Source: Oscillospiraceae bacterium (GTDB lineage Bacteria > Bacillota_A > Clostridia > Oscillospirales > JAAYXM01). From it: 33,106 nt of DNA. The stretch covers positions 1-33,106 of the forward strand of contig JAFXJK010000052.1 of the NCBI GenBank assembly GCA_017532355.1, read 5' to 3'. A program made the position numbers and the translations under genes. The notes beneath the pieces are model-generated. The model was not told the DNA's origin, ran no database searches, and was given only the letters and a program-made list of their open reading frames with translations. Below, piece after piece: positions 16,715-23,826 of the stretch (the first letter of the stretch is position 1; every line of letters begins with the position of its first letter).

Positions 16715-17986
16715 ATGGATATACTTTTTGAAAACGCCCGTATAATCACGATGGACGGGAATAGGCCTTACCTCGAGGGGGCATATCTCGGTATCACGGG
16801 CAGAAAGATAGAATATATAGGATGCGAAAAACCGAAGACAAGCGCGAAAAGAATTATCAATGCGCGCGGAAAGGTGCTCATCCCGGGACTTATCAATGCG
16901 CATACGCACGTCCCGATGACGCTCTTCCGAGGCCTTTCGGACGATTGCGAGCTTGACGTGTGGCTCCGTGAGCACATCTGGCCTGCAGAGGACAAGCTCA
17001 CCGCAGAGTCAGTTCTTGCAGGGACGAGCCTTGCCGTTGCAGAGATGCTCGCGTCGGGAACAACGTCCTTTTCGGACAGCTATTTCTTTGTTGATTCAAT
17101 TGCGAAGGTCGCGGAGAGCTCGGGAATACGTGCAAACCTTTCGCGCTCCATCGTCGGAAACGGAGAAAATTTTGAGGCTATGCCATCGGTGAAGGAAGCC
17201 AAAGAGCTGTATGAGAAATACAATATGGCAGACGGCGGCCGAATCCGTACAGATGCGTCCATCCACGCTGAATATACGACAGAAACAGCGTGCAGAGTCA
17301 AGGTTGCGGAAATGGCCCGTGAGCGCGGTCAGATTCTCCAGATACATACGTCTGAGAGCAAGTCGGAGCATGAAAAGTGCATTGAGAGATACGGCAAGAC
17401 TCCGACTGCGCTTTTTGAAAGCGAGGGGCTTTTTGAGGGTACATCGCCGCTTCTTGCTCATTGCTGTTATATGACGGAAGAGGATATGGATATCCTCAGA
17501 AAACACAACGGTTCCGTTGCGCATTGTCCTGTAAGCAACCTAAAACTCGCGTCAGGCATCGCTCCGGTTGTGAAAATGCTTGAAAAGGGCGTCAACGTCG
17601 CCCTTGCAACTGACGGTGTCGCAAGCAACAACAGCACGGATATGTTTGAGGAGATAAAGCTTATGGCAATTCTCCACAAAGGAATCAATTTAAACCCGAC
17701 GGCGATAAGTGCGTACGATGCGCTTTACTCCGCAACGGTTGCCGGTGCAAAAGCGCAGGGCAGAGACGATTGCGGTATGTTAAAAGAGGGGTTTGCGGCA
17801 GACATTGTTATGCTTGATTTTGACCGTCCGCATCTTACACCGTGTCACAATGCGTTGTCAAACACGGTTTATTCCGCAAGGGGCGGCGATGTCTGCCTCA
17901 CTATGGTAAACGGAAAAATTCTTTATGAAAACGGCGAGTTCACCACAATAGATATTGAACGTGCCAAGGCAGAGGTTATAAAATAA
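16715..17986 (+). CDS. mtaD: 5-methylthioadenosine/S-adenosylhomocysteine deaminase-type amidohydrolase
   Basis: A 423-residue amidohydrolase-superfamily deaminase. The metal ligands are visible: HTH (His63, His65) in NAHTHVPMTLFRG, HTSES with His211 and Glu214, a His in LLAHCCYMTEEDMDIL (249) and Asp300 in LATDGVASNNSTDM. This set is typical of the MtaD/SAH deaminase group, which turns methylthioadenosine or S-adenosylhomocysteine into the inosine form to recycle SAM by-products; related deaminases (guanine, chlorohydrolase-like) share much of it. The start is ATG 16715 with a modest GGGGAT site. The frame is open upstream to 16580 but overlaps the zinc-ribbon gene and is not the start. Confidence 0.88.
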   Translation: MDILFENARIITMDGNRPYLEGAYLGITGRKIEYIGCEKPKTSAKRIINARGKVLIPGLINAHTHVPMTLFRGLSDDCELDVWLREHIWPAEDKLTAESVLAGTSLAVAEMLASGTTSFSDSYFFVDSIAKVAESSGIRANLSRSIVGNGENFEAMPSVKEAKELYEKYNMADGGRIRTDASIHAEYTTETACRVKVAEMARERGQILQIHTSESKSEHEKCIERYGKTPTALFESEGLFEGTSPLLAHCCYMTEEDMDILRKHNGSVAHCPVSNLKLASGIAPVVKMLEKGVNVALATDGVASNNSTDMFEEIKLMAILHKGINLNPTAISAYDALYSATVAGAKAQGRDDCGMLKEGFAADIVMLDFDRPHLTPCHNALSNTVYSARGGDVCLTMVNGKILYENGEFTTIDIERAKAEVIK

Positions 17987-18033
17987 AGCTTTTCGGCATA
18001 AATTCGCAGTATCACTAAAAAAGGTGTGGTTCT

Positions 18034-19617
18034 GTGAATTTGTCGAAAAAGCGAGGTTTCTTTCACGGCGCGGCGGCGCTTGCAATAGGCGGTGTGATAG
18101 TCAAGCTCTGCGGTGCGGGCTATAAGATTCCGCTTGGAGCCGTCCTCGGCCCTGTCGGAATGGCAAATTTCTCAATAGCGTATAACATATATTCACTTCT
18201 CTTTGTAATTGCAACGGCAGGAGTTCCCACAGCGGTTTCAAAAATGGTCGCCGAGGAGCTTTCGATAGGAAGGAAAGCTTATGCATCGCGGATTTTTGAA
18301 GTATCAGGGAGATTCTTCTTTTTCTTCGGGATCTGCGGTTTTGCCGTAATGTTTTTCGGAGCGCCTCTGCTTTCGCAGCTTATGGGAAGCGATGACGCGA
18401 CAGCGGCAATTCGGGCAATTTCGCCTGCAGTTATTTTTGTTTCCGTTTCTGCTGTGAGCCGTGGATATTTTCAAGGACATTCCGATATGTATCCTACTGC
18501 GGTTTCTGAAGTCGCGGAGGCTGTCGGGAAGCTCGCGGTCGGACTTTCGGTTGCGTTGATTCTGAAGGCAAACGGCGCGTCGCTCGCAGTCGTTACGGCA
18601 GGAGCTGTTTCGGGGGTCAGTGTTGGTGCGCTTGTATCTGCGTTATATTTTGAAGTCAGAAAACGAAAGCTCGAAAAAGAAAAGAAGCTTTCCGTGAGAA
18701 AACGGGAAATCCTCAAAAAACTCCTTTCTCTCTCCGTGCCGATAACGATAGGCGCTGCGGTTGTAAGCCTCACGGCTGTAATCGACGGAGCCCTCGTGCT
18801 CAATATTCTTAAAAACTCGGGTTTTTCCGAATATCGCGCGAAATGGCTCTTTGGTGGATATACTTACGCTTCAACGCTGTTTGGTCTCCCGTCATTCTTC
18901 GTTGCGACGATTGCATCAGCACTCGTTCCGATGCTCGCGGCAGAAATCTCGCGCCGACGTGTTGCAGAGGCTGATAAGCTCGTCAATTCCGCGATGAGAA
19001 TAACCGTTGTGATTTCTTCTGTCGCAGCTTTTGGTTTGGCCGCTGTGGCTGACGGTGTATTAGGGATTCTTTACGGCAGTGGAGCAGATGGCGAGTGTCT
19101 TGCACTTTCAGCAAAGCTTCTCAGGTGTCTTTGCATCGGAATAGTGCCTCTTTCTGTTGTGACTGTCACAAACGCTGTCCACCAGACCCTTGGACATCCG
19201 AATATTCCCGTCATATCTATTGTCTGCGGAGGGGTACTTAAAATCATCTCGAATTACATCCTGGTTTCAATCCCGGAAATCAATATTCACGGGGCGGCAA
19301 TAAGCACTGTTTTGTGTTATTTGCTGACGGCAATTATAAATATTTCAGGCGTTAAAAAATATTCATATATCGGGATTGAACTGAAAAAGGTCATCATCAA
19401 ACCTTTAACGGTAGGCATCGCTGTTTATTATTCAGCGTCATTTGCATTACTTAAGACAAAAATATACCTTGCACCGCACTTTTCGACGCTTTTTGCTGTT
19501 TTTGTTGGTGCGCTTGTGGCAATAATTGGAACATTTTTACTGAAAAACGTCAAGAGAAACGACGCTTTTTTGGTGTTTGGGAATACAAATATATTCAAAT
19601 TTATAGATAATGATTGA
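18034..19617 (+). CDS. SpoVB/MurJ-like lipid flippase (polysaccharide biosynthesis protein, YabM position)
   Basis: A 527-residue integral membrane protein with about 14 hydrophobic segments, of the MOP flippase superfamily (SpoVB, YabM, MurJ). The N-terminus, GFFHGAAALAIGGVIVKLCGAGYKIPLG, and the GMANFSIAYNIYSLL segment are typical of SpoVB-type proteins, which flip lipid-linked peptidoglycan or spore cortex precursors. Its place directly before mazG and the yab block matches yabM in Bacillus subtilis. The start is GTG at 18034, preceded by AAGGTGTGG. Whether it works in spore formation or general wall synthesis cannot be decided. Confidence 0.88.
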   Translation: MNLSKKRGFFHGAAALAIGGVIVKLCGAGYKIPLGAVLGPVGMANFSIAYNIYSLLFVIATAGVPTAVSKMVAEELSIGRKAYASRIFEVSGRFFFFFGICGFAVMFFGAPLLSQLMGSDDATAAIRAISPAVIFVSVSAVSRGYFQGHSDMYPTAVSEVAEAVGKLAVGLSVALILKANGASLAVVTAGAVSGVSVGALVSALYFEVRKRKLEKEKKLSVRKREILKKLLSLSVPITIGAAVVSLTAVIDGALVLNILKNSGFSEYRAKWLFGGYTYASTLFGLPSFFVATIASALVPMLAAEISRRRVAEADKLVNSAMRITVVISSVAAFGLAAVADGVLGILYGSGADGECLALSAKLLRCLCIGIVPLSVVTVTNAVHQTLGHPNIPVISIVCGGVLKIISNYILVSIPEINIHGAAISTVLCYLLTAIINISGVKKYSYIGIELKKVIIKPLTVGIAVYYSASFALLKTKIYLAPHFSTLFAVFVGALVAIIGTFLLKNVKRNDAFLVFGNTNIFKFIDND

Positions 19618-19663
19618 AAAATTTAGGTATTTTGAAAAAAACACTTGCAGGAGAGCGATAAAT

Positions 19664-20344
19664 ATGGTAAATTTTTTAATGAAGGATAACTACGACTTCT
19701 ATGACCTCGTGAAGCTGACAAAAGTTCTGAGGTCGGAGAACGGTTGTCCGTGGGACCGTGAGCAGACTCACAAAAGCATCCGCATGAATTTTGTGGAAGA
19801 GGTTTATGAGGCCTGCGAGGCGATTGACAATGAGGACACCGCCCTTCTCCTCGAAGAGCTCGGCGATGTAATGGCTCAGGTTGTGTTCCATGCAGAGCTT
19901 GAGACGGAGATCGGAAGCTTCGATATTGACGATGTTGCCGACGGAGTGTGCAAGAAATTCATTCTTCGCCATCCTCACGTTTTCGGTGATGTTTCGGCGG
20001 ACACTTCTGAAGAGGTGCTGAAGAACTGGGACGACATCAAACGTGTCGAGAAGAACCAGAAGACTCATTCTTCCGCTATGGATTCCGTTGCGCGGAGTCT
20101 TCCTGCGCTTATGCGCGCAGAGAAGCTTTGCAGCAAAGCAAAGAAGGCAGGGACCCCGGAAAAAAGTCTGGGCGAGCTTTCTCAGTCGATAAGGGACGAG
20201 CTTTCGCGCGGTGAGGATATGAGTATCGCAAACATCCTTATGGACGTTGTCAGACTTTCGAGAGTTCTTAAGGTGAACCCGGAAGAGGCTCTTGATGCGA
20301 AGAACGAGGAGTTTATACGCGAGTTCAGGGAAAAAGAGATTTAA
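19664..20344 (+). CDS. mazG: MazG nucleoside triphosphate pyrophosphohydrolase
   Basis: A 226-residue MazG protein that hydrolyses NTPs to NMP and pyrophosphate, as a housecleaning enzyme. The active domain (about 10-115) has NGCPWDREQTHKS, FVEEVYEAC (Glu45, Glu46, Glu49) and LLEELGDVMAQVVFH (Glu64, Glu65, Asp68). The second MazG repeat is degenerate: the C-terminal 100 residues keep LSRVLKVNPEEALDAKNEEF but not the acidic metal-binding set. YabN of B. subtilis has an extra N-terminal methyltransferase domain that is missing here. ATG 19664 follows AGGAGAG; an in-frame ATG at 19610 overlaps the flippase gene and has no site. Confidence 0.93.
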   Translation: MVNFLMKDNYDFYDLVKLTKVLRSENGCPWDREQTHKSIRMNFVEEVYEACEAIDNEDTALLLEELGDVMAQVVFHAELETEIGSFDIDDVADGVCKKFILRHPHVFGDVSADTSEEVLKNWDDIKRVEKNQKTHSSAMDSVARSLPALMRAEKLCSKAKKAGTPEKSLGELSQSIRDELSRGEDMSIANILMDVVRLSRVLKVNPEEALDAKNEEFIREFREKEI

Positions 20345-20408
20345 TTTAATTGACTAAACGGCTGGGGGTAATACGGCCTTTTAGATAAAAAAACAGGAGG
20401 CAAAACAG

Positions 20409-20684
20409 ATGAACAAGACAGAATTGGTAAACGCAGTAGCTGAAAAGGCAGCAGTTTCCAAGAAGGACGCAGAGAAGGTTATCAACGCTACAGTTGACGC
20501 TATCACAGCAGCTCTCAAGGCTGGTGATAAGGTTCAGCTCGTTGGCTTTGGTGCATTCGAAGTCAAGACACGTGCAGCTCGTCAGGGCCGCAACCCGCGT
20601 ACAAAGGAAACTATCACAATTCCTGCTTCTAAGAGCCCGGTATTCAAGGCTGGCAAGGCTCTCAAGGACGCTGTCGCGAAGTAA
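20409..20684 (+). CDS. hup: HU family DNA-binding protein
   Basis: A 91-residue histone-like HU protein that bends and compacts DNA. MNKTELVNAVAE, the GFGAFEVKTRAARQGRNPRT arm and SKSPVFKAGKALKDAV are all standard, with full length. AGGAGG lies upstream. Codon use is visibly different from its neighbours, with mostly preferred codons, as expected of a highly expressed protein. It sits between mazG and rqcP, interrupting the yabN-yabO order of Bacillus. I see no clear promoter in the 64 bases before it; a partial hairpin is present there. Confidence 0.97.
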   Translation: MNKTELVNAVAEKAAVSKKDAEKVINATVDAITAALKAGDKVQLVGFGAFEVKTRAARQGRNPRTKETITIPASKSPVFKAGKALKDAVAK

Positions 20685-20708
20685 TTAAACTTATCAAAAG
20701 GGTTATTT

Positions 20709-20733
20709 GGGGCAAGGCTTTATGCTTTGCCCC
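20709..20733 (+). other. Stable hairpin between hup and rqcP
   Basis: Arms 20709-20718 and 20724-20733 pair over 10 bp (one G-U) with a TTTAT loop, and are GC-rich (GGGGCAA with TTGCCCC). There is no U-run after it, so it is a weak candidate for a terminator; it could stabilise or trim the hup message. It is followed by a small hairpin (20740-20751) that covers part of the rqcP ribosome-binding region. Confidence 0.55.
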
Positions 20734-20757
20734 CATTATCCTACCCGTAGGTTATGT

Positions 20758-21000
20758 ATGAGAATTGACAAATATCTCAAGGTTTCAAGATTAATTAAAC
20801 GAAGAACGGTCGCAAACGAAGCTTGCGACAACGGCAGAATCTCAGTAAACGGACGACCTGTAAAAGCGTCATACGACGTTAAGGTATCTGATGTTATTGA
20901 GATTTCTTTTGGTACACGAACACTTAAGGTTCGTGTTCTTGCCGTATCTGAACATATAACAAAGGACGAAGCGCACACTATGTATGAGGAAGTGCGCTGA
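20758..21000 (+). CDS. rqcP: S4-domain ribosome quality control factor RqcP (YabO)
   Basis: An 80-residue protein made up of an S4 RNA-binding domain: MRIDKYLKVSRLIKRRTVANEACDNGRI at the start, then VNGRPVKASYDVKVSDVIEI. RqcP (YabO, Hsp15-like) works with RqcH on stalled 50S subunits to add C-terminal alanine tails to unfinished chains. RqcH is encoded in the same window (29819-31567). ATG 20758 gives the exact family N-terminus; an in-frame ATG at 20707 would add 17 residues not found in the family. The ribosome site is weak (TAGG). Confidence 0.95.
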   Translation: MRIDKYLKVSRLIKRRTVANEACDNGRISVNGRPVKASYDVKVSDVIEISFGTRTLKVRVLAVSEHITKDEAHTMYEEVR

Positions 21001-21076
21001 TTTTTGTATCTGAACTTGCGAATAATGCTGCTGTTTTCCGAATATGCTTTAATGAAAAAGCATAGGAGGTAGTAAA

Positions 21077-21364
21077 ATGCAGCTTGAAGATAAAAATGCA
21101 ATCCGTGACATTCCGCAGAACATCATCATCGAAAATCGCTTGAGAATGACGGTGTCGGGAGTGCAGGATGTTGAAAACTTTGACGACTCAACCGTTGTTC
21201 TTTACACAAATCGGGGTCTTCTCACGATTAACGGTATATCGCTCCATGTAGAGCGGCTAAACCTCGAAACCGGTGAACTTGCAATTGAGGGAGAAATCGG
21301 CGGGCTTCAGTATAGCCAGGACACTCCCGTGTCAGGCGGATTCTGGTCCCGTCTTTTCCGTTGA
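21077..21364 (+). CDS. yabP: Sporulation protein YabP
   Basis: A 95-residue YabP-family protein. The family features are NIIIENRLRMTVSGVQDVENFDDSTVVLYTNRG in two adjoining segments, then LTINGISLHVERLNLETGELAIEGEI. YabP is made in the mother cell and is needed with YabQ for spore cortex formation in B. subtilis. A strong AGGAGGT precedes the start, and an 8-bp hairpin (21043-21064) abuts that site. The gene is 76 bases after rqcP and 12 before yabQ. Confidence 0.93.
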   Translation: MQLEDKNAIRDIPQNIIIENRLRMTVSGVQDVENFDDSTVVLYTNRGLLTINGISLHVERLNLETGELAIEGEIGGLQYSQDTPVSGGFWSRLFR

Positions 21365-21376
21365 CGGTGAGCCTTT

Positions 21377-21862
21377 ATGGAAAATGAGGTTTCCGTACAG
21401 ACGCTGCAGTTTCTCTACTCAGCTTTGCTGGGCGTAGGGCTTGGTGTTTTTTACGATGTTCTGAGATGCGTTCGCTCGTATGTTAGAAAAAGCCGGATAA
21501 TAACGGGGATTTTCGATGTGATTTTCTGGATATGCGCAATTTTTTCGCTGATTGCGTTTATCCTTACGTGCACAGATGGCAGAATGCGCTGGTACGTGCT
21601 TTTCGGCACGTTTTGCGGTGGGTTTGTATATGCATCTGCTGCCAGTGAGATAGTTTTCAAGGTTATGAGGGGAACGGCAAAAGCTTTGTCAAAGCTTCTG
21701 TCGCTTGTCACGCGTCCTGTATATCTTATGCTTCGGAAGCTTAAGAATATGGGGATTGACGCAAGCAAAAAAGCTCTGGAGAGTTCGGCCAAGCGCCGAA
21801 GAAAGGGAAAGGCAGATAAAGGTGGCAGCAAGAAAAAGAAAAAAGAAAAGCATAGCTCCTAA
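21377..21862 (+). CDS. yabQ: Sporulation membrane protein YabQ
   Basis: A 161-residue protein with an N-terminal segment VQTLQFLYSALLGVGLGVFYDVLR typical of YabQ (Spore_YabQ), at least three membrane segments within the first 95 residues and a highly basic Lys/Arg/Ser-rich tail (about 130-161). In B. subtilis YabQ localises to the forespore membrane and is required for cortex synthesis. GACGGTGAG precedes the start. Its last 41 bases overlap the divIC gene in another frame. Confidence 0.9.
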   Translation: MENEVSVQTLQFLYSALLGVGLGVFYDVLRCVRSYVRKSRIITGIFDVIFWICAIFSLIAFILTCTDGRMRWYVLFGTFCGGFVYASAASEIVFKVMRGTAKALSKLLSLVTRPVYLMLRKLKNMGIDASKKALESSAKRRRKGKADKGGSKKKKKEKHSS

Positions 21863-22109
21863 GATAATACTTGTCGTGTTTGTCATTTTTGTTTCGGTAG
21901 TCATAGTACAGAATCAGCTTGAAGCAAAGCGTCAGAATAAAGAAGAAGCAAAGGGACAGGAAGAAAAGATTACGCTTGAAATGAAGCGCGACAGACTCAG
22001 ACAGGAGCTTGCAACCGAGATTGATAACGATTACGTTGCTCGTGAGGCACAAAGTCAGGGATATGCCGCACCGAACGAGCGGATTTTTGTAGATACAAGG
22101 GGAAGTTAA
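21822..22109 (+). CDS. divIC: Septum formation initiator DivIC (FtsB/DivIC family)
   Basis: A 95-residue bitopic protein: a basic cytoplasmic tail (AARKRKKK), one membrane helix (about 13-31), a coiled coil (about 35-65) and a conserved end NDYVAREAQSQGYAAPNERIFVD. DivIC joins FtsL and DivIB in the divisome and in sporulation septation. I choose the GTG at 21822: it gives a family-like length and N-terminus. The frame is open upstream to 21705 but would add 39 residues overlapping YabQ's coding region. The overlap with yabQ is 41 bases. Confidence 0.88.
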   Translation: MAARKRKKKSIAPKIILVVFVIFVSVVIVQNQLEAKRQNKEEAKGQEEKITLEMKRDRLRQELATEIDNDYVAREAQSQGYAAPNERIFVDTRGS

Positions 22110-22112
22110 AAT

Positions 22113-22139
22113 ACCGTTGAAAGTTCAGGACGGTTTTTT
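22113..22139 (+). terminator. Possible attenuating hairpin between divIC and yabR
   Basis: ACCGT-TGA (22113-22120) pairs with TCA (22125-22127) and ACGGT (22130-22134), with an AAGT loop and a GG bulge, followed by a run of Ts ending at 22139. It has the form of a weak intrinsic terminator and could lower the level of yabR relative to divIC. Confidence 0.4.
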
Positions 22140-22168
22140 AAAAACACGAAGGAGGAAACAGGCAAGGT

Positions 22169-22579
22169 ATGGGTCTCGAGGTAGGGGTAATAAGTAACGG
22201 AAAGGTCACTTCAATAACAAAATACGGTGCATTTGTGGCGCTTGAGGGCGGCAACAGCGGAATGGTACATATTTCGGAAATTTCTCACACGTTTGTAAAC
22301 GATATAAATGAGCATCTCAAAGTAGGTCAGGAAGTTAAGGTCAAGGTAATAGCGATAGACGAAAAGGGAAGACTCAGCCTCTCTATAAGAAAAGCTGAGC
22401 CTGCACCTTCGCGTCCGCAGCAGAGCTTCCAGAGACCTGCCGTATCATCACCGCAGAAGCCTACGGAGATGTCTTTTGAAGATAAGCTCAAGCAATTTAT
22501 GCAGGATTCTGACAGCAAGATTTCCGGAATAAAGCAATACTCAGACCGCCGTGTGAACACACGCCGCGCCAAAAGATAA
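22169..22579 (+). CDS. yabR: S1 RNA-binding domain protein (YabR-like)
   Basis: A 136-residue protein whose first 72 residues are one S1 domain (VGVISNGKVTSITKYGAFVALEGGNSGMVHISEIS in two adjoining segments, then VKVKVIAIDEKGRLSLSIRKAEP). The rest is a Pro/Gln-rich linker and a basic end. YabR is a general stress/13-family S1 protein next to divIC in Bacillota and probably binds RNA or ribosomes. GGAGG precedes the start. It closes the long recJ-yabR run, with a strong terminator 12 bases after its stop. Confidence 0.93.
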   Translation: MGLEVGVISNGKVTSITKYGAFVALEGGNSGMVHISEISHTFVNDINEHLKVGQEVKVKVIAIDEKGRLSLSIRKAEPAPSRPQQSFQRPAVSSPQKPTEMSFEDKLKQFMQDSDSKISGIKQYSDRRVNTRRAKR

Positions 22580-22590
22580 ATAAACACTGT

Positions 22591-22629
22591 GAGCCATAGC
22601 AGGGATTTCCTGTTATGGCTCATTTTTTT
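22591..22629 (+). terminator. Strong intrinsic terminator of the recJ-yabR run
   Basis: Arms GAGCCATAGCAGG (22591-22603) and CCTGTTATGGCTC (22609-22621) pair over 13 bp with one G-U, GATTT loop, followed by seven Ts (22623-22629). Confidence 0.93.
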
Positions 22630-22673
22630 GCCTTCCCGATAATATACTTTAGAAGGGGAGGTTTATTGCTTTT

Positions 22674-23798
22674 ATGAAGAAGAAAAAAAGAGGACACGGA
22701 ATGTTACCGATTGCGGCTTCCTTCTTGCTTTTTGCAGTGGTCATAAGGTTTTTTTCCGAGAGCGCAATGCAGGAGAAAGTTATGGAATATATGAACAGGC
22801 TTTCGGAAAATGAAGAACTCTTTCGTGTTGCAGTATCGGGAGAGACGCAGTATGTGAAGAAAAATGAGGACAAGGAAGGCCGTAAGCTTCTTGCAGCGGA
22901 ATCAGCGATTTTTCAATCCGGGGAAAGAGAAGATGAGCGCACACATCCGCCGAAAAAAGAGAATCTTGTGGTATGGGAATACACGCCCGGGGGCGAGCGT
23001 CGCGCAAATACATATCCGATAGAAAACATAACCATAAGTCCAAGCTCGGAAAAAGGGTATGTTCGGTATGAAAATGTCTGGGTGAAGAACGACAGCACAA
23101 AGGGGATAGACTTAAAGTGGCTCCTTTCAGCGAAGCTTCCGTTCAGGCTAAATGGCGACGGTCCGCACGTCCTTATTGTGCATACGCACGGTAGCGAGTG
23201 TTATTTTCCGCAGGGCAGGGAGGATTATACGCTCACGGATGTAGAGAGGACGTCGGATAAACAATACAATATGATAAGGATTGGCGATGAGCTTGCGAAA
23301 GCGCTTAAGGAAAACGGGATATCCGTTATCCACGACAGAAATATATACGACAGTCCGTCATATAACGGCTCATATACGCGTACTCTCGATGCGATAGGTG
23401 CGGCACTCAAGAAAAACCCGTCGATAAAGGTTGTTATAGATGTTCACCGTGACGCGATGACGGCAAGCGACGGAACAAAGTACCGCACAGTGGCAAACGT
23501 TAACGGGAAACAGGTTGCCCAGATGATGCTCGTTATGTCAACGGGCGAGAGTGGGCTTCCGCATCCCGATTGGGCAGAGAATCTAAAGCTTGCGGTAAAG
23601 CTCCAGAATGCTATGCAGAGTAAATATAAAAACATTATGCGTCCGATGAATCTCCGAAAGGAGAGGTTCAATATGCACGCGACGAAGGGGTCAATGCTTA
23701 TCGAAGTCGGAACGAGTGCAAATTCCGTCGGAGAGGCGATTGAATCAGTAAAGCTTCTTGCACCTGAACTCGCAAAAATACTAAAAACGGCAAAATAA
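22674..23798 (+). CDS. spoIIP: Stage II sporulation protein P (SpoIIP), cell-wall amidase/endopeptidase
   Basis: A 374-residue SpoIIP, which degrades septal peptidoglycan with SpoIID and SpoIIM during engulfment. An N-terminal membrane anchor (about 9-26) precedes an extracytoplasmic region. The Amidase_3-like catalytic part has HVLIVHTHGSECY (zinc ligand His170), VVIDVHRDA (His258) and MLIEVGTSANS (Glu344). It has its own transcription context after the yabR terminator and ends in a bidirectional terminator. The ribosome site AGGGGAGG is rather far (about 12 bases) from the ATG at 22674. I could not find a convincing sigma-E promoter in the 44 bases between terminator and start. Confidence 0.95.
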   Translation: MKKKKRGHGMLPIAASFLLFAVVIRFFSESAMQEKVMEYMNRLSENEELFRVAVSGETQYVKKNEDKEGRKLLAAESAIFQSGEREDERTHPPKKENLVVWEYTPGGERRANTYPIENITISPSSEKGYVRYENVWVKNDSTKGIDLKWLLSAKLPFRLNGDGPHVLIVHTHGSECYFPQGREDYTLTDVERTSDKQYNMIRIGDELAKALKENGISVIHDRNIYDSPSYNGSYTRTLDAIGAALKKNPSIKVVIDVHRDAMTASDGTKYRTVANVNGKQVAQMMLVMSTGESGLPHPDWAENLKLAVKLQNAMQSKYKNIMRPMNLRKERFNMHATKGSMLIEVGTSANSVGEAIESVKLLAPELAKILKTAK

Positions 23799-23826
23799 AA
23801 GAAGCCCCATCGGGGCTTCTTTTATT
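23794..23826. terminator. Bidirectional terminator shared by spoIIP and the DUF2238-like gene
   Basis: Perfect 15-base arms (23794-23808, 23812-23826), GAAGCCCC core, ATC loop, A/T tracts on both sides. The stop codon of spoIIP (23796-23798) and that of the opposing gene (23824-23822) both lie in the stem. Confidence 0.92.

Noticed and set aside
20349..20388. Possible promoter or terminator before hup (TTGACT, TAATAC, and a partial CTAAACGGC hairpin)
   Set aside because: The boxes are only 13 bases apart, and the stem has mismatches and no U-run.
21020..21050. Sigma-E-like promoter before yabP
   Set aside because: GAATAAT and AATATGCT match the sigma-E boxes only in part; the 8-bp hairpin there is an equally good reading.
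22630..22673. Sigma-E promoter for spoIIP
   Set aside because: An AATATACT element exists, but the -35 would fall in the T-run of the terminator and does not match.
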